Shown: positions 1-5,987, counted from the stretch's first letter. The stretch: 8,694 nt of DNA from MGNI01 sp964353875 (GCA_964353875.1 CAYGXU010000127.1:1-8694); one strand, 5' to 3'. The notes: generated by a model not told the origin, from the sequence alone. Translations and numbers: made by a program.

Positions 1-38
1 TAAGGTAAGGATATTGGGAAGGAAGGAGGAAGCCCCCG

Positions 39-491
39 ATGAGGATGCCTAGGATTTACCGTATGCTCTTGACTGCAATGCTACTCCTGGTTTCCTTGAG
101 TATCTTCTCAGCAATTGCTGCCGCCAACACGGTAGGGGTATCGGGTGCAGACGATACTTCCCTTGGGATCAATGCCAACGATCTTAAACCCGCTGAGTGC
201 TCCAGTTTAAATCTAACACACGTGATCACAGGGTCAGGGCTTTTTCTTGGCAGTGGAGATGGGGATCTAATTCTGGGCAGTTCTGGAACTGACTGGATCC
301 TTGCACTTAATGGGGGAGATTGTGTTTTGGGTGGTGGTGGCGGGGATATCCTGTGGGGGAACGCAAATAACGATGTGCTCCTTGGAGGGGCTGGGAATGA
401 CAGCCTTCGTGGGGGAGACGGAACGGATGTCTGTTATGGTGGTCAAGGGAACGACACGCAGGATGGAACATGCGAAACGTTCTATCAGTGA
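39..491 (+). CDS. Small secreted RTX-like (haemolysin-type) calcium-binding repeat protein
   Basis: The 150-residue protein has an N-terminal signal peptide: basic start (R2, R5, R8), hydrophobic core about residues 9-28, and a likely signal peptidase I site after A27-A28-A29. Residues 71-142 are eight consecutive nine-residue units of the G-G-x-G-x-D-x-(L/I/V)-x type, with Asp at 76, 85, 94, 103, 112, 121, 130 and 139. In the RTX family such units form a beta-roll that binds Ca2+ between turns. The linker 30-64 has no recognised domain. Cys54, Cys95, Cys132 and Cys145 could form disulfides outside the cell. No enzymatic or toxin domain is present, so the function is unknown; a calcium-dependent surface or extracellular protein is an inference. 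Start 39 is chosen because AAGGAGG (23-29) lies 9 nt upstream; ATG 45 is a less well placed alternative. The next gene on the + strand is rpoB, about 880 nt away, so the two are probably unrelated. Confidence 0.8.
   Translation: MRMPRIYRMLLTAMLLLVSLSIFSAIAAANTVGVSGADDTSLGINANDLKPAECSSLNLTHVITGSGLFLGSGDGDLILGSSGTDWILALNGGDCVLGGGGGDILWGNANNDVLLGGAGNDSLRGGDGTDVCYGGQGNDTQDGTCETFYQ
249..464 (+). repeat. Eight in-register RTX-type nonapeptide repeats
   Basis: Units read GSGDGDLIL, GSSGTDWIL, ALNGGDCVL, GGGGGDILW, GNANNDVLL, GGAGNDSLR, GGDGTDVCY and GGQGNDTQD. There are no insertions or deletions between units. Units 3 and 5 lack the leading Gly-Gly but keep the Asp. Ca2+ binding is known for the family and inferred here. 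Confidence 0.85.
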
Positions 492-577
492 TCCTATTGA
501 ACCGATTCCGCGATTCATATAAATGCTCGGACAAATCATTGAACCAATGGCTGAAAAATCTTGAACAGCTTAACTAT

Positions 578-972
578 TCATTCAAGGATATCCAATGGCA
601 ATTGAAGCTGGTGCTTGAGAAGGACAAATAACCCCGAATATAGTTTCCGCTTTGAGCTTCTTTGCCTCTCTCCTATCGTCTTCCTCCCCCATTTCTTTGG
701 CATCTGGTTATCATTTCCTTTCCCATACCGAAGATCCCGTCTCGATTCACGAGCCCATAGCCCAATGCAGTAAGCGATAAGCACCATGGCGACCAATTTC
801 TCCATATACTCCTGACGGTTGTATGTCAATTTGTCGAGATATAGCAGGCTTTTCAGGTCTTTGAATGCTTCATCCACTTCTGATAAATTCCAGGCCCTTC
901 CTTGGCATCCAGATTGGTCATCACCCGATAGAACTGCCTCAAGTTCAGACACGACTTCAGATATAGAATTCC
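578..972 (-). pseudogene. IS4-like DDE transposase, C-terminal relic with frameshift
   Basis: Read on the minus strand, positions 924-871 give V-M-T-N-L-D-A-K-E followed by I-Y-Q-K-W-M. This matches the segment of IS4-type transposases that ends in the YREK signature (usually I-Y-x-K-R-M). Reading then continues in another frame as D-E-A-F-K-D-L-K-S-L-L (from 874), M-E-K-L-V-A-M-V-L-I-A-Y, and Y-S-G-L-F-V-L-L-K near the end, stopping at 578-580. These are typical of the C-terminus of the family. The frame change near 871-877 destroys the signature: the Arg is Trp and the catalytic Glu is Asp or displaced. A stop (975-973) closes the upstream frame. The N-terminal half with the first two catalytic Asp residues is not visible, nor are terminal inverted repeats. 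It cannot encode an active transposase. Assignment to IS4 rather than a sister DDE family is from memory of the motif. Confidence 0.75.
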
Positions 973-1033
973 TCAGTTCATCATTTGTACATCAGTATCT
1001 TAAATTCAATGTAAAACACGCCACTCTGAGATG

Positions 1034-1134
1034 GTCTTCGATTTCGCTCAGGATAAACTCCGCGCTAAAGAGCCTCTGAAACGATGCCTTCATTTGCTTC
1101 ATCATAGGGATTCTTCGCCTCACCTCAGAATGAC
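1034..1134. repeat. Two diverged copies of a dispersed-repeat-like motif
   Basis: The segment at 1035-1056 and the one at 1112-1133 align without gaps over 22 bases with 15 matches. Both follow TCTTCG, then about six variable bases, then CTCAGR-A-T-R-A. Translated on the minus strand the first reads F-I-L-S-E-I-E-D. It resembles short intergenic repeats of the 'ILSE' type that I recall in many environmental genomes. Copy number elsewhere cannot be judged from one window. Confidence 0.35.
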
Positions 1135-1190
1135 CATAACGCGACTATGAGCGATGTCCAAACTCCCGTCCGAAGTTGAAAAATTGCTTA

Positions 1191-1219
1191 TTGACCGAAT
1201 TATGCAATTATGATATCCT
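1191..1219 (+). promoter_or_regulatory. Predicted sigma70-type promoter for rpoB
   Basis: The -35 box TTGACC (1191-1196, 5 of 6 consensus bases) and the -10 box TATCCT (1214-1219, 4 of 6) are separated by exactly 17 nt in an AT-rich stretch. Transcription would start near 1226, giving a leader of about 145 nt before the rpoB start codon. Confidence 0.55.
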
Positions 1220-1318
1220 ACATGTTCGCGGCTTAAGGAAAGAGGTTATTGATTGGGGCGCACATACCAATTCTCAAGACGCGTAAATCCTGCTTAATAA
1301 TATGCAGGCCAGATTCAT

Positions 1319-1345
1319 TTCCAGGTCGATCACTCCGATCTGGAA
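1319..1345 (+). promoter_or_regulatory. 10-bp hairpin in the rpoB leader
   Basis: TTCCAGGTCG (1319-1328) pairs with CGATCTGGAA (1336-1345), including one G-U pair, around a 7-nt loop ATCACTC. It ends 12 nt before the Shine-Dalgarno. No U-run follows, so it is not an intrinsic terminator; a translational control element or RNase III site is possible. Confidence 0.5.
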
Positions 1346-1357
1346 TTTGCCTATCTA

Positions 1358-1363
1358 CAGGAG
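1358..1363 (+). promoter_or_regulatory. Ribosome binding site fixing the rpoB start
   Basis: CAGGAG lies 7 nt before ATG 1371. The other early in-frame ATG (1389, giving M-K-W-Y-N-R) would be 25 nt away from this site, so 1371 is preferred. Confidence 0.7.
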
Positions 1364-1370
1364 TTGACGA

Positions 1371-4300
1371 ATGGTACCGACTCACAGCATGAAATGGTAC
1401 AACCGCATTCCGGATACCTTTTCATTACCCTCGCTCATCGAAGTTCAATTGGAGTCCTTTGAACGATTAAGATCGGAGGGCTTGGCTGAACTGTTTGATG
1501 AAATCTCTCCGATTGACTCCTATAACGGAGGGATAAAATTGTACTTCCCGGGAAACAGCCCGGAGAGCAAGGAGTTTGGTCTTAATTATTGGTTTGAGGA
1601 AGCGAAACATGATATTGAGGAGTGTGTCGAGAGGGATTTAACCTTCGCTGCTCCGCTCTACGTATCCGTCCTGCTTGCCGGTCCTGAAGTGCCGGAACCG
1701 ATCAAACAAGATATCTTTCTGGGGGATTTCCCCATCATGACTGAAAAGGGCACCTTCATCATCAATGGGACAGAACGTGTGGTTGTATCACAGTTGATCC
1801 GATCCCCTGGTGTTTACTTTGAAGCGCCCGAGGATCGTGCCACTGGTCGTCGACTGGCGGCTGCAAAGTTGATCCCGGATCGGGGCGCATGGATGGAGTT
1901 CGAGACTCGAAAAAGCGATTACCTGACGCTAAAATTCAATCGGAAGAGAACCATTCCGGTAACGATCCTCTTACGTGCATTGGCAGCGGTTGATGATGGC
2001 CTGGGAAGCCCTTCGGTAAAAGACGGGTCCGATGAGGAGCTCTTGGAACTTTTCCGTGCTTCCGATAACAATCCCGATCACCCTTATATCCGCACTACAA
2101 TCCGCCAAGAACCGACGTGGGAACTCCATGGCGGCCGTACATTGGCAGAAGAATCGTTGATTGAGTTTTATCGTCGGATGCGCCCTGGCGACCCGCCAAC
2201 CCTTGATAATGCTCGTGAATATCTATTCGATCAGCTTTTCGATCAACGCCGTTACGACCTCGAACGAGTCGGACGCTATAAACTCAACCAGAAGCTCGGT
2301 CTGGAAGATATCATCCCCGTGGAGCACCGACGTGTCTCGGGTTGGGATATCGTCCGTTTGGTCGAGCGCATGATCAAAATTAACAATGGTATCGAAGAAC
2401 CGGATGATATCGATCATTTGGGAAATCGGCGCGTCAAGACCGTGGGAGAATTGATTCAGAGCAAATTACGTGTCGGTTTAAGGCGAATGGAGCGCGTTAT
2501 CCTCGAACGCATGTCCATCCGCGAACAAGAGCAAATCTCCCCTATTTCCTTAATTAACATCCGCCCTGTCGTGGCAGCGATTCGGGAGTTCTTCGGCTCC
2601 AGCCAACTCTCACAATTCATGGATCAGACCAACCCTCTTGCAGAATTACGGCATAAACGGACACTTTCCGCTCTGGGACCTGGCGGCTTGAGGCGTGAAC
2701 GAGCCGGATTCGATGTTCGCGATGTCCACCATTCACACTACGGAAGAATATGCCCGATTGAGACACCGGAAGGTCCGAATATCGGTCTCATTGGTCGTTT
2801 GGCCTCCTATGCTCGTGTAAACAGTTTTGGCTTCATCGAGACACCTTATCGTCGTGTCATTCGTGAGATGAAATCAAACGATCCTCGTCTCAAAGGCCAA
2901 ATCCTTCGTCTGCCCGTTAGTAATCCCAAAAAAGGCGACGTAATTGCAGAAGCGGATAGCGAGATTACTCAAGCGTTGGCGGAGAAATTTGCGAAATTCG
3001 ATCTGGATATCCCTATTGTCCCCTTAGTCTCCGATGAGATTCGATACCTCTCTGCAGATATTGAGGATCGATACACCATCGCTCAGGCAAATGCCCCGTT
3101 AGACCTCAATCGGCATTTTGTTCGCCAGCGAGTTTCCTGCCGTCACCATGGAGATTTCCTATTTGTCCAACCAGAACAAATCGATTTCATGGATGTTGCA
3201 CCGCGCCAGATCGTTGGTGTGAGTGCCTCCCTGATCCCATTTCTTGAGCATGATGATGCCAATCGGGCCTTGATGGGTTCAAATATGCAGACCCAAGCCG
3301 TCCCGTTGGTGAAGCCTGAAGTTCCTTTGGTTTCAACCGGAATGGAAAGACAGGCTGCCCTCGATTCGGGGCAGGTAATTACTTCCGAGGTGGATGGCGA
3401 GGTGGAGTCTGTCACTGGATCGGTGGTTGTAATTCGCTCCGGCGCGGAACGAATGATACATAACCTACGAAAATACAATCGATCCAACCAAAGCACCTGT
3501 ATCGATCAACGTCCAGCAGTGAAAAAAGGACAACGCGTACGCAAAGGAGATGTGATCGCCGACAGCTCGTCAACAGAAATGGGTGAATTGGCTCTTGGTC
3601 AGAATGTCCTGTGCGCGTTCATCTCATGGGAGGGGGCTGATTTTGAGGATGCTATTCTCATTTCAGAACGCCTCGTTCAGCAGGACCGCTATACCTCTAT
3701 TCACATCGAGAAGCATGAGGTGGAAGCACGAGATACAAAATTGGGCCCTGAGGAGATCACCTACGATATCCCCAATGTCGGGGATGAAGCGTTAAGGGAT
3801 CTCAACGAGGATGGCATCATCCGTATCGGAGCTGAGGTTGGACCGAATGATATCCTGGTAGGCAAGATCACTCCCAAAGGTGAGAAAGAACTCACTCCTG
3901 AAGAGAAATTGCTGCGCGCCATCTTTGGTGAAAAAGCGCGCGAGGTGAAAGATACCTCCTTACGAATGCCGCATGGTGAGCGTGGCAAGGTTGTCGAGGT
4001 CAAAGTGTTTACTCGTGAGGAACATCGCGATTTGCCCGCGGGTGTCGAAAAAATGGTGCGTGTCTCTGTGGCGCAAAAACGCAAAGCCACGGAAGGGGAT
4101 AAGATGGCAGGACGGCACGGGAATAAAGGTGTTATCTCTCGAGTCGTGCCCATCGAAGATATGCCTTTCTTGGCGGATGGGACTCCAGTAGACCTGATCT
4201 TGAATCCTCTGGGCGTCCCGGGCCGTATGAACATTGGCCAGATCCTGGAGGCTCACCTGGGATGGGCAGCGGATCGCCTTGGCTTCAGGGCGATCACACC

Positions 4301-5279
4301 CGCTTTCGATGGCGCTGATGAGGAGGAGATTGCCGCTGAACTATCGCGGGCGTGGCTGATCGACCGATCCTGGTATGAAATCGGGATTCAATCTTGGGAT
4401 TGGGTGAAGGCGGAAGGCTATTACGAGGAAGAGATCTTTGAAGATGACGAAGAAGTACGCCGACTCTATCTGGAAAATTGGTTGGTGGAGAAAGGTTATG
4501 ATCCCGAGCTGCTGGCAACCGATCACATCTATGCTCGTCGTTCGGCTCTACGTGAATGGCTGAGGGAGAAAGGTTTTGACCCAGATGAAATCCTCATTTT
4601 CGAGGATTCGGATATCTCCATCCTCGATCGGAAACCAAGGGATGAGAACGCCGTTGACGCTTGTTTAAAACTTTGGATTGAGGCGATGGATTACAAGGTT
4701 CGTTCTAATATCTCCGCCGAGTCTCTTCGAAGCCTGGCTGCGGAAGTGATGTTAAAGACCAATAAGCCCATTCCCATTCTTGGTAAACAACTTCTTCACG
4801 ATGGGAAAACCGGAGTACCTTATGATCAATCCGTTACCGTCGGCATTGTGCTCATGATGAAGTTGCATCACCTGGTGGAAGATAAGGTACATGCCCGTTC
4901 CACAGGCCCTTATTCGTTAGTAACGCAACAACCCCTGGGCGGCAAGGCGCAATTTGGAGGCCAGCGTTTTGGTGAAATGGAAGTCTGGGCTTTGGAAGCT
5001 TATGGAGCTGCGCATATACTTCAGGAGATGTTGACCGTAAAATCGGATGATGTCCAGGGAAGGGTGAAGACCTATGAGGCGATTGTCAAAGGTAATGCAA
5101 TTGAGGAGCCGGGTGTTCCTGCCTCGTTCCGAGTGTTGGTCAAGGAACTTCAAAGTCTAGGTCTGGCGGTGGAAGCGATCAGTGATGAGGGGGAGATCCT
5201 GCGTTTCGGGAAGGAAGAACAACAAACCCGACCGCCGCGTCTGGGGTTGGGATTGCTGGATATGGAACCGAATTATTAA
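1371..5279 (+). CDS. rpoB: DNA-directed RNA polymerase subunit beta
   Basis: The 1302-residue beta subunit forms, with beta', the catalytic core that polymerises RNA. Landmarks in order: N-terminal R-I-P-D-T-F-S-L-P-S-L-I-E-V-Q; G-T-E-R-V-V-V-S-Q-L-I-R-S-P-G-V (133-148); rifampicin region (409-441) with Q415, D418, H428 and S433; I-E-T-P-E-G-P-N-I-G-L-I; fork and active-centre segment D-F-E-D-A-I-L-I-S-E with E759/D760; G-D-K-M-A-G-R-H-G-N-K-G with K911 and K919, equivalent to the RNA-binding lysines; and the C-terminal block H-A-R-S-T-G-P-Y-S-L-V-T-Q-Q-P-L-G-G-K-A-Q-F-G-G-Q-R-F-G-E. The segment between F-D-G-A (979-982) and H-D-G-K-T-G (1143-1148) is about 160 residues, much longer than in E. 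coli, and contains three 26-residue repeats. Thr431 stands where E. coli has Arg529. No rplL precedes it and no rpoC follows; the next gene is rpsL, 238 nt downstream with its own promoter. It is intact, and identification is certain. Confidence 0.99.
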   Translation: MVPTHSMKWYNRIPDTFSLPSLIEVQLESFERLRSEGLAELFDEISPIDSYNGGIKLYFPGNSPESKEFGLNYWFEEAKHDIEECVERDLTFAAPLYVSVLLAGPEVPEPIKQDIFLGDFPIMTEKGTFIINGTERVVVSQLIRSPGVYFEAPEDRATGRRLAAAKLIPDRGAWMEFETRKSDYLTLKFNRKRTIPVTILLRALAAVDDGLGSPSVKDGSDEELLELFRASDNNPDHPYIRTTIRQEPTWELHGGRTLAEESLIEFYRRMRPGDPPTLDNAREYLFDQLFDQRRYDLERVGRYKLNQKLGLEDIIPVEHRRVSGWDIVRLVERMIKINNGIEEPDDIDHLGNRRVKTVGELIQSKLRVGLRRMERVILERMSIREQEQISPISLINIRPVVAAIREFFGSSQLSQFMDQTNPLAELRHKRTLSALGPGGLRRERAGFDVRDVHHSHYGRICPIETPEGPNIGLIGRLASYARVNSFGFIETPYRRVIREMKSNDPRLKGQILRLPVSNPKKGDVIAEADSEITQALAEKFAKFDLDIPIVPLVSDEIRYLSADIEDRYTIAQANAPLDLNRHFVRQRVSCRHHGDFLFVQPEQIDFMDVAPRQIVGVSASLIPFLEHDDANRALMGSNMQTQAVPLVKPEVPLVSTGMERQAALDSGQVITSEVDGEVESVTGSVVVIRSGAERMIHNLRKYNRSNQSTCIDQRPAVKKGQRVRKGDVIADSSSTEMGELALGQNVLCAFISWEGADFEDAILISERLVQQDRYTSIHIEKHEVEARDTKLGPEEITYDIPNVGDEALRDLNEDGIIRIGAEVGPNDILVGKITPKGEKELTPEEKLLRAIFGEKAREVKDTSLRMPHGERGKVVEVKVFTREEHRDLPAGVEKMVRVSVAQKRKATEGDKMAGRHGNKGVISRVVPIEDMPFLADGTPVDLILNPLGVPGRMNIGQILEAHLGWAADRLGFRAITPAFDGADEEEIAAELSRAWLIDRSWYEIGIQSWDWVKAEGYYEEEIFEDDEEVRRLYLENWLVEKGYDPELLATDHIYARRSALREWLREKGFDPDEILIFEDSDISILDRKPRDENAVDACLKLWIEAMDYKVRSNISAESLRSLAAEVMLKTNKPIPILGKQLLHDGKTGVPYDQSVTVGIVLMMKLHHLVEDKVHARSTGPYSLVTQQPLGGKAQFGGQRFGEMEVWALEAYGAAHILQEMLTVKSDDVQGRVKTYEAIVKGNAIEEPGVPASFRVLVKELQSLGLAVEAISDEGEILRFGKEEQQTRPPRLGLGLLDMEPNY
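2595..2675 (+). other. rpoB: Rifampicin-resistance-determining region of RpoB, with Thr at the Arg529 position
   Basis: Residues 409-435 align without gaps to E. coli 507-533. The contact residues Q513, F514, D516, H526, S531 and L533 are conserved as Q415, F416, D418, H428, S433 and L435. Position 529 (Arg in E. coli) is Thr431, codon ACA at 2661-2663, and position 522 is Ala424 instead of Ser. Confidence 0.85.
4380..4613 (+). repeat. rpoB: Three tandem 26-residue repeats inside RpoB insertion
   Basis: Residues 1004-1029, 1030-1055 and 1056-1081 repeat with exact 26-residue spacing. Trp is at 1011, 1037 and 1063, and Gly at 1016, 1042 and 1068, each Gly followed by an aromatic residue and then acidic residues. 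Copies 2 and 3 share R-R at their starts and W-L-x-E-K-G-(Y/F)-D-P; their DNA agrees at 15 of 18 bases over 4488-4505 and 4566-4583. Copy 1 is more diverged (W-V-K-A-E-G-Y-Y-E-E-E). A degenerate W-I-E-A-M-D-Y at 1102 may be a further copy. The segment is highly acidic and lies between the G-R-H-G-N-K-G block and H-D-G-K-T-G. Confidence 0.75.
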
Positions 5280-5333
5280 ATGAAAAAAGATCGTCGAGCC
5301 CTTAAGCAGAAAAATAGAAATTACAATCCTTGA
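5280..5333 (+). other. 17-codon reading frame abutting the rpoB stop
   Basis: ATG follows the rpoB TAA directly and opens a 17-codon basic frame, MKKDRRALKQKNRNYNP, whose TGA overlaps the predicted -35 box of the next promoter. There is no Shine-Dalgarno; translation could only come from re-initiation after rpoB. It does not resemble the RpoC N-terminus. Probably chance. Confidence 0.12.
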
Positions 5334-5358
5334 CGGTCAATAATGCACATGGTAACAT
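5330..5358 (+). promoter_or_regulatory. Predicted sigma70-type promoter for the str operon
   Basis: TTGACG (5330-5335) and TAACAT (5353-5358) are 17 nt apart, and a TGG just before the -10 box provides an extended -10. Transcription would start near 5365, leaving a leader of about 150 nt before rpsL. Confidence 0.55.
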
Positions 5359-5436
5359 ATTGGTTCATTGCCTAACGAAACACGGGCGGTTCCTATCTTT
5401 GGGGCTGCCTGAGATGAATAACAGTTCGGCAAACGA

Positions 5437-5463
5437 GAGGCCATCAAGCTCGAGGATGGCCTC
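5437..5463 (+). promoter_or_regulatory. Perfect 9-bp hairpin in the rpsL leader
   Basis: GAGGCCATC (5437-5445) pairs fully with GATGGCCTC (5455-5463) around a 9-nt loop. The sequence after it is CCTTAG, not a U-run, so it is not a standard intrinsic terminator. Confidence 0.55.
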
Positions 5464-5497
5464 CCTTAGTGCGAAGGGATGCGGGGCATCAGCCCCG
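5462..5497 (+). promoter_or_regulatory. Two further small hairpins before the rpsL ribosome binding site
   Basis: TCCCTT (5462-5467) pairs with AAGGGA (5474-5479), competing with the last two bases of the previous stem. CGGGGC (5482-5487) pairs with GCCCCG (5492-5497) around an ATCA loop. An alternative pairing GATGC (5478-5482) with GCATC (5486-5490) excludes the latter, so the leader has mutually exclusive folds. Confidence 0.4.
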
Positions 5498-5506
5498 GGT
5501 TCATGT

Positions 5507-5512
5507 AGGAGG
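5507..5512 (+). promoter_or_regulatory. Ribosome binding site fixing the TTG start of rpsL
   Basis: AGGAGG is a perfect Shine-Dalgarno 5 nt upstream of TTG 5518. The protein from TTG begins (M)-P-T-I-N-Q-L-V-R-K-G, the canonical S12 N-terminus, so the TTG start is well supported. Confidence 0.85.
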
Positions 5513-5517
5513 CTAAT

Positions 5518-5937
5518 TTGCCAACGATTAATCAATTAGTGCGAAAGGGTCGTAAAGCCAAGCAGATAAAAACAAAGGCGCCGGCGCTTCAATACCTCTT
5601 TAATTCCATGAAACAGCGACGCATCTCTCAGCCAAAGGGATCGCCGCAAAAGCGGGGTGTGTGCACGCAAGTCCGCACACAAACTCCCAAGAAGCCGAAT
5701 TCCGCTTTACGCAAAGTCGCCCGCGTTCGCTTGACGAACGGGATTGAAGTGTCTGCCTACATTCCTGGCGAAGGACATTCGCTTCAAGAGCACTCGGTTG
5801 TGCTCGTCCGTGGAGGACGTGTCAAGGATTTACCCGGTGTTCGTTACCACATCATTCGTGGGACGCTTGACTCGACTGGCGTGGATGCCCGACGTCAGGG
5901 GCGTTCGAAGTATGGCGGAAAACGCCCCAAGGAATGA
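5518..5937 (+). CDS. rpsL: 30S ribosomal protein S12
   Basis: S12 sits at the decoding centre of the small subunit and contributes to tRNA selection and fidelity. The 139-residue protein shows P-T-I-N-Q-L-V-R-K-G at the N-terminus, P-Q-K-R-G-V-C-T (43-50), T-P-K-K-P-N-S-A-L-R-K (56-66), P-G-E-G-H-x-L-Q-E-H-S-V (83-94) and R-G-G-R-V-K-D-L-P-G-V-R-Y-H (98-111). The lysines equivalent to E. coli K42/K43 and K87 (K58/K59 and K103) are intact, so no streptomycin-resistance substitution is visible; D104 is the usual methylthiolation site. It is about 15 residues longer than E. coli S12 (124) owing to extra residues around 25-42. It starts with TTG and is the first gene of the str operon, with its own promoter and structured leader. 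The stop is 61 nt before rpsG. Confidence 0.98.
   Translation: MPTINQLVRKGRKAKQIKTKAPALQYLFNSMKQRRISQPKGSPQKRGVCTQVRTQTPKKPNSALRKVARVRLTNGIEVSAYIPGEGHSLQEHSVVLVRGGRVKDLPGVRYHIIRGTLDSTGVDARRQGRSKYGGKRPKE
5590..5643 (+). other. rpsL: Lineage-type insertion in S12
   Basis: Residues 25-42, between A-P-A-L and P-Q-K-R-G-V-C, have no counterpart in E. coli S12, where the two motifs are nearly adjacent. The segment is basic (K32, R34, R35, K40). I recall similar insertions in Chloroflexota S12 and use it as supporting evidence for the taxon. Confidence 0.6.
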
Positions 5938-5947
5938 TCAAAACGGA

Positions 5948-5970
5948 CGGTCGCCCAATCAGGGTAACCG
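5948..5970 (+). promoter_or_regulatory. Hairpin between rpsL and rpsG, candidate S7 control site
   Basis: CGGT (5948-5951) pairs with ACCG (5967-5970) and CCC (5954-5956) with GGG (5962-5964), around loop AATCA. Between the two helices lie one C-A mismatch and one G-U pair. An alternative pairs CCCAA (5954-5958) with TTGGG (5976-5980). In E. coli, S7 represses the str operon by binding this same intercistronic region; equivalence here is inference. Confidence 0.4.
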
Positions 5971-5987
5971 ATCTTTTGGGAAGAACT

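Larger units (their letters stand above)
492..1370. other. 880-nt region without an intact gene
   Basis: Between the RTX-like gene and rpoB I see no intact coding region, tRNA or rRNA. From left to right it holds an unremarkable 85-nt stretch, a decayed transposase tail on the minus strand (578-972), a repeat-like segment (1034-1134), and the rpoB promoter, leader hairpin and ribosome binding site (1191-1363). The plus-strand reading frame over 819-1079 is rich in Ser and Arg, lacks any family resemblance and lies mostly opposite the transposase relic, so it is treated as spurious. Confidence 0.7.

Noticed and set aside
819..1079. 86-codon plus-strand frame opposite the transposase relic
   Set aside because: It has no recognisable domain, no ribosome binding site and low-complexity Ser/Arg composition, and it lies antisense to a recognisable pseudogene.
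1012..1099. Minus-strand translation with E-I-E-D-H-L-R-V, reminiscent of the C-terminus of IS1634-type transposases
   Set aside because: The resemblance is short, and the same bases are better explained as a dispersed-repeat-like motif (F-I-L-S-E type), with a stop shortly after.
1249..1392. TTG-started 47-codon frame in the rpoB leader, preceded by AAGGA and overlapping the rpoB start
   Set aside because: The translation looks non-protein-like, the start codon is weak, and the rpoB hairpin and ribosome binding site explain this stretch better. A leader peptide cannot be excluded but has no positive support.
3761..4256. Long minus-strand frames inside rpoB
   Set aside because: They are shadows of the highly conserved rpoB coding sequence and have no recognisable protein features.
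5437..5463. Intrinsic terminator between rpoB and rpsL
   Set aside because: The stem is strong but is followed by CCTTAG with no run of T; it lies downstream of the str promoter, so a leader element fits better.
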